The notes: generated by a model not told the origin, from the sequence alone. A stretch of 64,000 bases of DNA from Kiritimatiellota bacterium (GCA_026398415.1 JAPLSY010000086.1:1-64000), one strand, 5' to 3'. Positions 1 through 11,183 are shown, numbered from the stretch's first letter. Translations and numbers: made by a program.

Positions 1-48
1 CGACGTTCAGCTTGGGAAGCTGACATTCTGCCACTGAATTACTCCCGC
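1..48 (-). tRNA. tRNA-Gly(CCC), 5' portion, cut by window edge
   Basis: On the minus strand from 48 downward the sequence starts GCGGGAGTAATTCAGTGG, a typical tRNA-Gly acceptor and D-arm. An anticodon stem TCAGC/GCTGA with loop TTCCCAA follows, giving anticodon CCC. The variable loop and T-arm lie beyond position 1, so integrity cannot be judged. The nearly identical 5' half at 102-190 is the damaged copy. Confidence 0.75.
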
Positions 49-101
49 ATCTAGAAAATCAATTGTACGTTCAGCCCACGACCCCGCTCTTAGCGGGATA
101 A

Positions 102-190
102 ACGTTCAGCTTTATCCCGCCCTGAGGCGGGATTGGGAAGCTGATCCCGCGAAACGCGGGACAGGCATTCTGCCACTGAATTACTCCCGC
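102..190 (-). pseudogene. tRNA-Gly copy broken by two palindrome insertions
   Basis: This repeats the 5' half of the tRNA-Gly at 1-48 base for base, except for two insertions. One is 21 bp at 145-165, carrying the palindrome TCCCGCGAAACGCGGGA between D-arm and anticodon stem. The other is 22 bp at 113-134, carrying ATCCCGCC-CTGA-GGCGGGAT inside the anticodon loop. No T-arm follows; instead another palindrome (83-97) and a second GCTGAACGT occur. It cannot fold as a normal tRNA and is called a pseudogene. Confidence 0.7.
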
Positions 191-192
191 TT

Positions 193-243
193 TGGCTTAA
201 CGTCTATAGCCTATGCCTTGACGCTATGTTTGACAAGCTCTGA
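193..243. repeat. short degenerate heptad array
   Basis: Downstream of macB the minus strand shows about five imperfect 7-bp units ending in TAG/AAG-like triplets (CATAGCG, TCAAGGC, ATAGGCT style periodicity). It is the weakest member of the heptad family described elsewhere in the window. Confidence 0.35.
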
Positions 244-2223
<1,980 letters not shown>

Positions 2224-2246
2224 GCCGGCGTTTGCCCCTTGCCGCC

Positions 2247-3209
2247 CTATTTTTTACGCTTGCCGCCAAACGGCATAAACGGGTTCTTCTGGTTATCCTC
2301 TTTGGTTTCCGTCTTGAACGCGGCTTTGACCAATACGGGGTCATTTTCCTGGAGGCCGGAACAAATTTCTATCTTTTTGCCGTCACTGAGTCCCGTAACA
2401 ATTGGCACGGACAGCGGTTTGTTCCGATCCGCAGGGTTGGCGCGCCAGACAACGGTTTGATTGGTTTCCGTGTGCACGGCTTCCGAGGGCAGGATCAAGA
2501 CCCCATTGGTGGCGGCGGTCAGGACCTTGATATTAGCGGTCATGCCGCTGCGCAGGAACGCCGGCACCTTGCCCGGCAGGACATCCACCATGTAGGTTGT
2601 CACGTTGTTGACCGTTTTGGCCTCGTAGGCGATCTGGTCAACCTTGCCCGGGATGACATCCTGGGGATAGGCGTCGAGGGTGATATCGGCCGCCTGGCCC
2701 ACGACAATGCGGCCGATATCGGTTTCATCCACCTGGGCCTCGATGATCAGGCGGTCGGACATGACGTACAGGATATCCGAAGCCGTGACCGTCTGGCCCG
2801 GCTCGATTTTGCGGGCGATGATATCGCCATCCAGCGGCGCCACCAGCGGGGTGGGCTTGTAGAGTTGTTCCCAGTAGGCCAGTTCGGTGGCGCCCTTGGC
2901 GCGCGCCGCGTCCATCAGGGCGGCCCGTTCGGTGGAACTCATCCACGCCAGAATCTGGCCTTTGCGGACTTTATCGCCTTCGCGCACCAGGGCCTCTTCA
3001 ACCCGTCCGGCCACGGGCGATTTGATTTCCAGGCGGTTCTGCGGCTGGGCCATGCCGGTGGTCAAAACAAAGGTCGTCAGGTTGTCGCGCTTGACACGGA
3101 CTTCCTGGTATTGCGGTATTTCCGTCGCGCGCGCGCGCCAGAACCAAACCGCGCTTGCTATGCCTGCCACGAGGACGATGCCGATGATCCAATATATGAT
3201 ACGTTTCAT
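2247..3209 (-). CDS. macA: MacA-like periplasmic adaptor (membrane fusion protein)
   Basis: This 320-residue adaptor would join MacB to the TolC-like channel. It begins with a short basic segment and a membrane anchor (residues ~5-22). A biotinyl-lipoyl-like half-domain, a helical hairpin, the second lipoyl half (VAPLDGDIIARKIEPGQTV) and beta-barrel/membrane-proximal domains follow, ending in a lysine-rich tail. The hairpin is only about 35 residues, shorter than in E. coli MacA, so contact with the outer-membrane partner may differ. The ATG is preceded by AAGAAAG. It is probably cotranscribed with macB. Confidence 0.8.
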   Translation of the reverse strand: MKRIIYWIIGIVLVAGIASAVWFWRARATEIPQYQEVRVKRDNLTTFVLTTGMAQPQNRLEIKSPVAGRVEEALVREGDKVRKGQILAWMSSTERAALMDAARAKGATELAYWEQLYKPTPLVAPLDGDIIARKIEPGQTVTASDILYVMSDRLIIEAQVDETDIGRIVVGQAADITLDAYPQDVIPGKVDQIAYEAKTVNNVTTYMVDVLPGKVPAFLRSGMTANIKVLTAATNGVLILPSEAVHTETNQTVVWRANPADRNKPLSVPIVTGLSDGKKIEICSGLQENDPVLVKAAFKTETKEDNQKNPFMPFGGKRKK

Positions 3210-3261
3210 AAAATTCTTTCTTGTTAATTGCGGTGTGCTTCGATTGCCTGTTCATCTGCAA

Positions 3262-3434
3262 GTGGCTCGAATTCGGTTCGGGAAATGCGGCGGCGATCTT
3301 TAGCCACCTGCCGGTTTGCCGCGCTCGCATGGACACAAGTCCAATGACTTCGCGCGGCGCGCCGGCATTCGGCCCAAGCTTGCCTTGCTTTCCCGAATCC
3401 CGACACTTCGGTCGGGAAACCGAATTCGAACCAC
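3262..3434 (+). repeat. long-inverted-repeat element, copy 1
   Basis: The outer arms pair: GTGGCTCGAATTCGGTT on the left against AACCGAATTCGAACCAC on the right. The right arm carries an extra side hairpin (CCCGACACTTCGGTCGGG). The middle holds the small palindrome GGACACAAGTCC, a GC-rich CGCGCGGCGC stretch and CTTGCCTTGCTTTC. The same order of parts recurs at 23155-23325 and, reversed, at 23520-23720. No protein is plausible here; the element fills most of the macA-tolC gap. Confidence 0.65.
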
Positions 3435-3497
3435 GGTCGCATCCGCCTTCGCTAAGAAGCTACGGCGGATAAGCTGCACGTGCCGAACATAACGATG

Positions 3498-3604
3498 ATT
3501 GGTTATTCTACGTTCTTAATTCGTCATTTGGTGTTCGATGTTTGCTTCATATTCTGTCGTCCGTACGCTTTACACGATACGCTCGACGCTTCACGTGCTT
3601 ATAG
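3498..3604. repeat. degenerate heptad array between tolC-like and macA
   Basis: From about 3498 to the tolC-like stop the DNA falls into consecutive 7-bp units of the type GTTCTTA, ATTCGTC, GTTCGAT, CTTTACA, CGATACG, CTCGACG, CTTCACG. The units are degenerate but keep a phase of seven. Confidence 0.6.
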
Positions 3605-3610
3605 CCCGCA

Positions 3611-4897
3611 TCATGGAATGACTCCTGTTCCCAGCGTCTTTTCCCAGCCGGCCCGGGCCACCACCGCATCGCGCTGGCTGGTCAGCATGGCCTTCTGCTT
3701 GTCGATCAGGTCGTTTTCAATCAGGTCCCAGTCCTCGAACGAGAGTAACCCGTTCTGGTACTGGGCCCGCGCTATCTCGGCGCGGATTTCGGCGGCTTTC
3801 AGAAATTCGTTCTGCACTTCGGTCCGTTCGGCCGCATCCTGCCAGGCCACAAACCGGTCCTCGAGCGTGGCCACCATCTGGTTCTCAGTATCGTTCAGCG
3901 TATCTTCGGCCTTGCGCTGGTCGGCCTTGGCGCCGCGCACGCCGTACCAATTCTGGCCGCCGGTAAATAGCGGATAGGAAATGGCCGTGCCCACCGACCA
4001 TTGATCGTTTTTCGGAATCAGGCTGTCATCGTCCGAACGGCCGATGGACCCGTTCACGGACCACGTGGGATAGAAAGTGCTCTTGGCGATGCGCACGCCT
4101 TCCTTGGCCGCGCGTACCTGAGTTTTGGCGCTGCGATAGTCCGGTGTCTGGAGGGCCAGCGCGTTGAAGTCGGGCGCTTCCGGCAGGGTGGCAAAATCCC
4201 AGTTGCCCGTGACGGTCAGGATGGTGATCTCATGGCGGCCGAGCGTCGCGGCCATCTGCTGTTGGGCCGTTTTGAGACCGCGATGTGCCTGGGTGACCTC
4301 GAACTGGGCCTGCCGGTAATAGGCCTTGCTGCGCAGGGCCGAGCCCTTGTTTTCGCGGCCGGCTTCAAAGCGCATTTCCACCAGGTTGACGTTTTCCTTG
4401 CGGCGCACGGCGATGACCTCGGATACGCGCACGAAATCCTGGGCATACAGCAAGCGGGCGAACGACTGCCTTAACGTGGCGCTGAGCGCGGCCTTGGTTG
4501 TTTGGAGATTGATTTCAGCAATCGCCAGCAGGGCCTGACTGCGCCGCAAAGTCGCCACATCGCCAAACCCGGCAAACAGGCTCTGGTAGGCGGATAAACT
4601 CGCCTGGTAGGAGGTGGAATCCTGGTAGCCTGTATCCAGTTCGGTATTGGACTTGCCGATGGAACCGTCGGCCGAAATCTGCGGCAGGAACGGGCCGTAA
4701 TTGCCCATGACGTCGGCCCGGGTCTTTTCGACCGCCGCGCCGGCGGCTTGTAACTGGGGATTGTTGCGGATTAATTCGCCGACGCAATCGTCCCAGGTTA
4801 CCGGCGGCTCCGCCGCCTGGGCGGCGATACTCAGCAGCCAGAGAACCAGAAACCATCTGAAACGACCGGGAAAATGACGTAAGGCAATAAAATGCAA
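3611..4897 (-). CDS. TolC-family outer-membrane efflux protein
   Basis: This is the outer-membrane channel partner expected for the downstream MacAB-like genes. It has a signal peptide (WFLVLWLLSIAAQA) and then the two-fold repeated helical/beta structure of the OEP family, with segments such as NPQLQAAGAAVEKTRADVMGN and repeated IGRS/IGKSN beta turns. There is no ATG close to the signal peptide. A TTG at 4897 with AAGGG about 10 bases upstream gives a good 428-residue protein and is preferred over a longer reading that runs into repeat DNA. Length fits the family. Confidence 0.78.
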   Translation of the reverse strand: MHFIALRHFPGRFRWFLVLWLLSIAAQAAEPPVTWDDCVGELIRNNPQLQAAGAAVEKTRADVMGNYGPFLPQISADGSIGKSNTELDTGYQDSTSYQASLSAYQSLFAGFGDVATLRRSQALLAIAEINLQTTKAALSATLRQSFARLLYAQDFVRVSEVIAVRRKENVNLVEMRFEAGRENKGSALRSKAYYRQAQFEVTQAHRGLKTAQQQMAATLGRHEITILTVTGNWDFATLPEAPDFNALALQTPDYRSAKTQVRAAKEGVRIAKSTFYPTWSVNGSIGRSDDDSLIPKNDQWSVGTAISYPLFTGGQNWYGVRGAKADQRKAEDTLNDTENQMVATLEDRFVAWQDAAERTEVQNEFLKAAEIRAEIARAQYQNGLLSFEDWDLIENDLIDKQKAMLTSQRDAVVARAGWEKTLGTGVIP

Positions 4898-5004
4898 GTG
4901 GAACGACCCTTCGATGCATGCGAACCATAAACCTTTACACCAGCCAGTGCTGGTCGAAGACTTTATGGATATACAGTAACCGATCGGTGTCGTCCGGTTA
5001 CAAA

Positions 5005-5046
5005 AAACTACAATCAAAAATCAGAAATCCAAAATCGGCAATGCTT
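5005..5046. repeat. short heptad array (ATCAAAA type)
   Basis: Units ATCAAAA, ATCAGAA, ATCCAAA and ATCGGCA follow each other in a strict phase of seven immediately downstream of the csgG-like stop codon. A similar AT-rich array lies at 54632-54684. Confidence 0.6.
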
Positions 5047-5047
5047 T

Positions 5048-5959
5048 TCAGTCGGCCGGCTGAATGGTCATATCCGGCTTGATCTTGCCATCGAGGACTT
5101 CGCAGTAGCTGATCTTTTCCTTAACGGAAGTGACCTTGATTTTGCCGGCCTGTTTCATCTCGGAATCCAACGCTTCGCCGGTGTCCTTATCGGTCAGCGT
5201 TTCCACGGAGCCTACCGCAAAAACCTGGCCGACGCTTACGCCTTCCCGGCTACCGCGATTGATCGTGACCTTGTCGCCGCCCTTGATAACTGTGCCTTCC
5301 CACGGTATTTTCTCGAGTTGTTTCTCCAGGAACTGCACGCCTTGGGCGACCGCGTCTTCCGTGGCTTTGCCGACGTTATCCTTCTTGAATCCGGCCACGT
5401 CGCCACCGAAACTGGAACCGCTATAGCCGAGATTCAGGCCTTTGCGGCCAGCCTTACCGACCACCTTGGTCTGAGCCTTGACCTGGCCGGTGGTGGAGTC
5501 AATAATATAAATTGTGATGTTCACTTCGGCTTTATCGCCGCTGCCGCCGACCCGGAAGCCCATGACATTGACGCCGGCTCCGCCGCCGGTGGTACTGTCC
5601 TGGACATGGGTGACGGCGCCTTTTACCAGCAGTTGGGCGGGGGTCATCTGGCCGGTCTTGGGCGCTTTTTTGCCGCCGGCCATGCGGCCGCTATTGGCCA
5701 GATCCTGCTCAGCCATGGCTTCGCCGCGCATATCCTTTTCGCCCAGCACGATGAACTTGCCCGATTCCTGCAGGGCGGCGGTCATGATTTCACCGAAGGC
5801 GCTGCCGATATCCCACTGGCCGGACCAGCCGGCTTTGTTTTCAAACTTGGAGACGGAAATGCTGTAACGCAGGTTACCACTGCCGGCGGCCATCATGCTC
5901 CCCGCCATGCTCAATCCCAAGCCCAATACGATCGCCATTCCCAGACGCATCCGTTGCAT
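5048..5959 (-). CDS. CsgG/LpoB-type outer-membrane assembly protein
   Basis: The 303-residue protein has an N-terminal signal peptide (residues ~1-25) followed by a CsgG-family core. The core shows RYSISVSKFENKAGW and GEIMTAALQESGKFIVLGE, the opening strands and helix of that fold; then the variable loop and VKGAVTHV. The usual lipobox Cys is not evident, so it may be soluble periplasmic rather than lipidated. The C-terminal third (VTINRGSREGVSVGQVFAVG) looks like the extra beta domain of larger family members. An AGGAGG site precedes the ATG. It heads the macAB/tolC-like block, but a functional link is inference. Confidence 0.72.
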   Translation of the reverse strand: MQRMRLGMAIVLGLGLSMAGSMMAAGSGNLRYSISVSKFENKAGWSGQWDIGSAFGEIMTAALQESGKFIVLGEKDMRGEAMAEQDLANSGRMAGGKKAPKTGQMTPAQLLVKGAVTHVQDSTTGGGAGVNVMGFRVGGSGDKAEVNITIYIIDSTTGQVKAQTKVVGKAGRKGLNLGYSGSSFGGDVAGFKKDNVGKATEDAVAQGVQFLEKQLEKIPWEGTVIKGGDKVTINRGSREGVSVGQVFAVGSVETLTDKDTGEALDSEMKQAGKIKVTSVKEKISYCEVLDGKIKPDMTIQPAD

Positions 5960-6039
5960 GTTGCCCTCCTTGGTTTTGCCGATGGCGGCAATGGTTAATA
6001 AACAAATTAAATTTAAAGTAAATCAGTCCCGGTGTCAAT

Positions 6040-6061
6040 CGAAAATAGTCCGAAAATAGTC
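6040..6061. repeat. tandem 11-bp repeat in divergent promoter region
   Basis: Two exact copies of CGAAAATAGTC lie side by side between the divergent csgG-like and surface-protein genes. They could be a regulator site or a slippage product; nothing else distinguishes them. Confidence 0.5.
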
Positions 6062-6161
6062 CGGTTTGCGCTTGAAAACATCTTGCCGGCATGGCAGAAT
6101 CCGAACAATTTCAATTCGATTTATGGCGCATCATGTTTGACGGCATCGAACCGGAGTATTC

Positions 6162-9100
6162 ATGATAAAACATACGATGCAAATCATTGCGATGGGGCTG
6201 GCGACGGTGCTGGGTTTGGCCGTTTTGATCCCGGCGCAGGCCGCCACCACGTGGATAGTGACGAACCTGAATGACTCCGGCGTTGGCTCCCTCCGGGAGC
6301 GCCTTGCGAGCGCGGCGCCTTCCGGCGACATCATTCAATTCGATACCAACGGGACGATAACGCTGGCCAGTTCCCTGAACATCACCTCCGATGTTTCAAT
6401 CGTTGGGTTGGGCCCAGCCATCATCACGATTAATGGAGCCGCGACCTGCCGGATTTTGACGGCCACCAACGTTAACGCCACCATCAGCGGATTGACATTC
6501 AGCAACGGGCTGGCCTCGGGTTCCGATGGCGGCGCTCTATATCAGGCGGGCGGAAACATCACGCTATCCAATTGCGTGTTCCTGAGTAATCGGGCTTTGG
6601 GCGCCGATGGCGCCGCGGGCGGATTTGGCGGCGCTGTGTTTGCGACCGGTGGCGTGCTTACCGTGCGCGCCTGCACGTTCAGCAATAATACGGCCGTCGG
6701 GCCACGCGGATTGCCGGCCGGCACAAGTAATCGCTCCGGCGGCGGCGGCGGCGGTGCGGGATTGGGTGGCGCGCTGAGCCTGCTCAGTGGAACAGGATAT
6801 TTTTACCAATGTGTATTCAACAACAATTCGGTCACAGGCGGTGTAGGGGGACTTGGTGCTTACGGGGATACTGATCAACCCGGCGGACGTGGGGGTGGGT
6901 CGGCGGGCGGTGCTGGTGGTACCGGAGGTAGTGTCAACGGAGATAACGGTGGTGAATTCAGCGGCGGTGGCGGCGGCATCGATGATTATATTGTCGCACC
7001 TACTTATGGTAATGGCGGTGCCGGTGGATTCGGTGGTGGTGGTGGCGGTGGTGGTGCTAATAGCCATGGTGGTTCCGGAGGAACCGGTGGTGTTGGTGGA
7101 TCCTATGCTGGCAAGGGCGGCGATACTGGCTCAGCCGCCGGTGGTGGCGGCGGTGGGGGCGCCGGACTCGGCGGCGCAATATTTACCAAAGCCAGCGCTA
7201 TTATCTGTTCCAATGTTTCGCTAACCGGCAATTCCGCTGTCAAGGGCAACGGTGGTAGCTCCGGCGGCGCCAATGGCACGGGCGCGGGCGGCGGCATTTT
7301 CTGTTATTCCAATACCGCCTTCAGCATGTTCCAGATGACCTTCTCCAACAATACCGCGGATGTCAATCAAAACGTTTATGGCGCCCCGGCGGGGTATATC
7401 GGGATAGAATGGGGAGAAACGGCCGGCCTGCCGGCAAATCGTTACGGCATAGCGGCGGGTGTTTTGAGCGGAGAGGTTTATGCGGTGGGCGGTTATGAGA
7501 CGGTGTCCGGTAATAACGCGGCGAGCAATGTCTACCACTATGTCGGGACAAACTGGGTGGAGACAGTGGGTTTGCCGCAAGGCCGGCGGAACATCGCGGT
7601 GGGTGTATGCAGTGGTCTGTTGTATGCAGTCGGCGGTGCCTATGGTAGCCCTGCCATGTCTAATGTTTATGTTTTTAATGGCTCTTCATGGATGGAAACG
7701 AATGGACTGCCGCTGGTGCGTTCTGCCATGGGTGTTGGAGTCTTGAGTGGAATGGTTTATGCCGTGGGCGGCTATAACGGCGGATCCAAAACCAATGTGT
7801 ATAAGTTCGACGGTTCCTCGTGGACAGAAGTATCGGGTCTGCCTTCAGCGCGCGATACAATGGGATGCGGGGTTTTAAATGATCGGTTATACATAGTGGG
7901 CGGTTATACCAATACCAGCGGCTTTACCTCGGATGGCGTCACGAACGTGTTTATGTTTGACGGCTCAATCTGGACAGAAGTGCAGGGCTTGCCGGAGAAG
8001 CGTGGCGGTCTGACAGCATGCGTATGGAATGGGTGGCTTTATGCCATCGGCGGTCGGGAAAAATCTTCATTCGCTCCCACGAACAGCGTTTACCGGTTCG
8101 ATGGCACAAGTTGGGAGACTGTGGCCAGTCTGCCTGATGGGCGGGCTATGCTGGCTTCGGCGGCGGTTGGCAACCAGATACTGGCTATCGGAGGCACGAA
8201 TGGCTCCTCCTCCGGCCAGACGAATGTATACTTTTATCCTTCCGGTGGCGTCAGCCCCACCAATGGCAGTCCCAACGGCGGATATTCGGTAACGATCTCG
8301 GGTGCGAACCTGTGCGATGGGACGATCATTGACGTGACCAACGTGACCCTGTGCGGGGTGACAGCGACCGTAACGGGCGTGGCCGGTTCCACGCAGATCG
8401 TCGTGACAGCCGACACCGCTCTTAGTACCGGGCTTGGCGACGTGCGCGTATATTCCGCCAGCTACGGCGAGACCGTAAAATCCAACGCATTTACTTACAC
8501 CGGTGTGGGCATGATGGTGCTGGGCACCAATGGCGCGGCCATTGCCAGTGGCGATCCCGCGGCTGCGCCCAACGGCACTGATTTCGGATCTATCAACTGG
8601 GGTGTGGCGCGTACGAATACATTGTCAATTACCAATAACGGCAATGTTGCTTTGAGCATCTCCGGAGTAACCACGAACGGAACCGGCGCCTCGGCATTTT
8701 CGATTTCTAATTTACCTTCTTCGATTGCCGCCGGCGGCGTCTCTAATTTTACCGTCCGGTTTGCGCCCTCTTCTGCGGCGTCTTTCACGGCGGCGGTGCA
8801 TATTGTCAATGATTCCACGACCACGCCTTACATAATCTATCTTGCCGGGGTTGGGATAAAAAGCAACCAGGCGATCACGAATTTTACGCCGACGAATGAG
8901 GCGGTCTTTTTGACGACGAACGTGGTGCAGTTATTCGCGCAGGCGTCATCGGAGTTGGCGGTGAGTTTTACGAATCTGCCCGGCAACCCGGTGATCTGGC
9001 CGAATGCGACAACGATCACGTTTACCGCCACGGGCACGGTGAGCATCGTGGCCAGCCAGCCGGGTGACGCAACGTACGCCGCCGCGCCGGATGTGACCAA

Positions 9101-11030
9101 CACATTTAACGTCCTGCCCTTACCGGTTCAGGACGGCTGGCTGGCGGTCCAAGTGACGCCGGCTTCGGGTTCATGGGCCTTGACGACGCCGGCTGGTTAC
9201 ACCGGCCCGACCACGGGCACGGGCAGCCTGGTGGCGGTGAGCGCGGTTACGGGCGCCTATGGCATTGCCTACGGCGCGCTGTCCGGCTACGTGACGCCGA
9301 GCAACCAGGCCCAGTTTGTCATTGGCGGAAGCACCACGCTCTTTGCGGGCGTGTATCTGCAAATCTCCACGAATATCGGTACGCCTGCCGGCGTCTCAGC
9401 GACTGAAGGAACCTACACGAATAAGATTCGAATAACCTGGCAGGGCGTGGCCGGGGCGACCGGTTATGAAATATGGCGGAGCCGGACCAATGATCCCGCA
9501 ACCGTGGGACGGATCGCCAGCATCGGGGCAGACGCCGCAATACGGGCGCCGGACGCCGGAGACCGGACGTCTGCTCGCCAGAATTCCGAACGCCGAATGG
9601 ATCAGCGATTACGCTCAACGTCCACATATGCCTACGACGACTACGCCATCAACCCGATCAATGCCTATTACTACTGGGTGCGGGCCAAGACCGCGACCTT
9701 GATCAGCCCGCTGAGTTACGTGGGCATGGGTTATGCCGCGCTGGACCCGGAACAGGCAACCGGTACGGCGGATATCGCCGTTAGCGACCTGGTGTTTCTG
9801 CCGGTGAACGTGACGAACAATTCCACTGCCGGGACAGTATCATGTCGGTTGGAAAACTTAGGTTCGGACGCATTAAACGCTGCCGGCGTGGCGTTTGATT
9901 TCTACATGAGCACGAACGCGGCCGCAATGGTCTGGATCGGGTCGGCGCAGAGCAACATGACGCTGAGCGTGGGCGGGGAGAAATTGATCATCCTGACTCC
10001 TTCGGCGAAACGCGGCCTGACCGTGCGCGGCGATTTGAGCGGAGTTCAGCAGGTGAAAGTGGTCGTAAGACATTTGAGCGTATTAAACGATCCGAACCTG
10101 GCTAACAATACAACCACAGCCGCCGGGTTAGTTCGGATCAAGACCAGCGGCGTCAACTCACCCGGCCGGGCACTGAACGATTATGATGGCGACGGCAAGT
10201 CCGACTGTTGCCTGTATCGCAGTACTTTGGGGCGCTGGTATATGGAATTATCCGGAGACCGGTATGGCGCCGACATCAGTGTCGGGGATTTTGGGATGGG
10301 GTGGACGCCGGTTCCCGGGGATTACGATGGCGATGGACTCACGGATGTGGCGGCCTATAATCGCTCGAGCGGGCAATGGCTGATGAAGTTTACATCCAGC
10401 GGCCTGGTGGGTGAAGGCTGGTTGTTAGACGGCCTGGCCTTTACCGCGGCGCAAAGCGATTTTGACGGGGATTCCATGACCGATCCGGCGATCTATCGCG
10501 AAGCGGATGGATACTGGGTGGTGTCGGCTTCATCGAGGCAGTATGTGCTTTGTCCGACCACCCTCGGGGAGATCGGCTACCAGTCGGTGGCGGCGGATTA
10601 CGATGGCGACGGGTTGGCCGACCCGACGGTTTATAACAGGGAAACGGGCCTCTGGGTAGTCAGCTTTTCCGGAAGAGGCTATCAGGTTGCGGTTGGGACG
10701 TTCGGCGGATCTGGTTATCTGCCGGTCACGGCGGATTATGACGGCGACGGGTTAGCCGATCTGGCAATATTCGATCCTTACACGGCCGACTGGCAAATGT
10801 GGAAGTCCGCCACGCTGGCCACGCAGGGTGTCTATACATGGTGCGATGCTGTTCTAGCAACTACCGGGGGCATCCCGGTTCCGGCGGATTATGACGGCGA
10901 TGGGCTGGCTGATCCGACGGTATATTATCCGGACACGGGCACTTGGGCATGGTACCTGTCAACCCAAGGCTACCAATTAATAGTCGATGCCCCCTTCGGC
11001 GACTTGGAGTGCCAGCCGGTGCTGGAATAG
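6162..11030 (+). CDS. giant mosaic surface protein (beta-helix, Kelch, IPT, Hydin-like, FG-GAP)
   Basis: This 1622-residue secreted protein starts with a signal peptide ending near PAQAA. Residues ~30-240 resemble Chlamydia Pmp-like or right-handed beta-helix repeats with TNLNDSGVGSLRE and ISGLTFSNG, interrupted by glycine-rich loops. About residues 410-690 hold at least five Kelch-like repeats (VYAVGGY, LPxxR, WTEV). An IPT/TIG domain (~700-780), an abnormal-spindle/Hydin-like domain (~785-890), an Fn3-like domain (~1070-1190) and a C-terminal series of FG-GAP-like repeats (DYDGDGLAD) follow. Around 9528-9621 a heptad array is inserted in frame in the Fn3-like domain. It probably acts in adhesion or binding at the cell surface; the ligand is unknown. 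Confidence 0.8.
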   Translation: MIKHTMQIIAMGLATVLGLAVLIPAQAATTWIVTNLNDSGVGSLRERLASAAPSGDIIQFDTNGTITLASSLNITSDVSIVGLGPAIITINGAATCRILTATNVNATISGLTFSNGLASGSDGGALYQAGGNITLSNCVFLSNRALGADGAAGGFGGAVFATGGVLTVRACTFSNNTAVGPRGLPAGTSNRSGGGGGGAGLGGALSLLSGTGYFYQCVFNNNSVTGGVGGLGAYGDTDQPGGRGGGSAGGAGGTGGSVNGDNGGEFSGGGGGIDDYIVAPTYGNGGAGGFGGGGGGGGANSHGGSGGTGGVGGSYAGKGGDTGSAAGGGGGGGAGLGGAIFTKASAIICSNVSLTGNSAVKGNGGSSGGANGTGAGGGIFCYSNTAFSMFQMTFSNNTADVNQNVYGAPAGYIGIEWGETAGLPANRYGIAAGVLSGEVYAVGGYETVSGNNAASNVYHYVGTNWVETVGLPQGRRNIAVGVCSGLLYAVGGAYGSPAMSNVYVFNGSSWMETNGLPLVRSAMGVGVLSGMVYAVGGYNGGSKTNVYKFDGSSWTEVSGLPSARDTMGCGVLNDRLYIVGGYTNTSGFTSDGVTNVFMFDGSIWTEVQGLPEKRGGLTACVWNGWLYAIGGREKSSFAPTNSVYRFDGTSWETVASLPDGRAMLASAAVGNQILAIGGTNGSSSGQTNVYFYPSGGVSPTNGSPNGGYSVTISGANLCDGTIIDVTNVTLCGVTATVTGVAGSTQIVVTADTALSTGLGDVRVYSASYGETVKSNAFTYTGVGMMVLGTNGAAIASGDPAAAPNGTDFGSINWGVARTNTLSITNNGNVALSISGVTTNGTGASAFSISNLPSSIAAGGVSNFTVRFAPSSAASFTAAVHIVNDSTTTPYIIYLAGVGIKSNQAITNFTPTNEAVFLTTNVVQLFAQASSELAVSFTNLPGNPVIWPNATTITFTATGTVSIVASQPGDATYAAAPDVTNTFNVLPLPVQDGWLAVQVTPASGSWALTTPAGYTGPTTGTGSLVAVSAVTGAYGIAYGALSGYVTPSNQAQFVIGGSTTLFAGVYLQISTNIGTPAGVSATEGTYTNKIRITWQGVAGATGYEIWRSRTNDPATVGRIASIGADAAIRAPDAGDRTSARQNSERRMDQRLRSTSTYAYDDYAINPINAYYYWVRAKTATLISPLSYVGMGYAALDPEQATGTADIAVSDLVFLPVNVTNNSTAGTVSCRLENLGSDALNAAGVAFDFYMSTNAAAMVWIGSAQSNMTLSVGGEKLIILTPSAKRGLTVRGDLSGVQQVKVVVRHLSVLNDPNLANNTTTAAGLVRIKTSGVNSPGRALNDYDGDGKSDCCLYRSTLGRWYMELSGDRYGADISVGDFGMGWTPVPGDYDGDGLTDVAAYNRSSGQWLMKFTSSGLVGEGWLLDGLAFTAAQSDFDGDSMTDPAIYREADGYWVVSASSRQYVLCPTTLGEIGYQSVAADYDGDGLADPTVYNRETGLWVVSFSGRGYQVAVGTFGGSGYLPVTADYDGDGLADLAIFDPYTADWQMWKSATLATQGVYTWCDAVLATTGGIPVPADYDGDGLADPTVYYPDTGTWAWYLSTQGYQLIVDAPFGDLECQPVLE
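9528..9621. repeat. heptad array inserted in frame in the surface protein gene
   Basis: Units ACGGGCG, CCGGACG, CCGGAGA, CCGGACG, TCTGCTC, GCCAGAA, TTCCGAA, CGCCGAA run in a phase of seven inside the reading frame. They encode about 30 charged residues (rich in R, D, A) that interrupt an Fn3-like domain between IASIG and STYAYDDYA. The same GACGCCGGA-type units occur in the pyrG tail. Confidence 0.7.
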
Positions 11031-11138
11031 ATATGCTGTGACTAACGGCTGGCCGAGATGAGAATTGCTGTAGCGGCGGTCATTAGACTTGATTCCCGGC
11101 TTTTTTTCCGTTAGCTTGAGCCGAGTTTAACCCTTCGA

Positions 11139-11160
11139 CACGTCCGCCGCGGCGGACGTG
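11139..11160. repeat. perfect 22-bp palindrome upstream of ileS
   Basis: CACGTCCGCCG and its exact complement sit 24 bp before the ileS start. It interrupts a sequence of the form CCCTTCGACA ... CTCAGGGTGAAC, as if inserted into another dispersed repeat. It would form an 11-bp hairpin in the ileS leader. Confidence 0.6.
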
Positions 11161-11183
11161 CTCAGGGTGAACGGAGGCCAAGC

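Noticed and set aside
2232..3227. Long open frames opposite macA, ileS, pyrG, carB, gltB and gltD
   Set aside because: They are antisense shadows in GC-rich genes, without ribosome sites or recognisable protein text.
6600..7300. Glycine-rich region as PE-PGRS-like protein
   Set aside because: It is only the loop-rich part of the beta-helix region of a larger mosaic; no PE domain is present.
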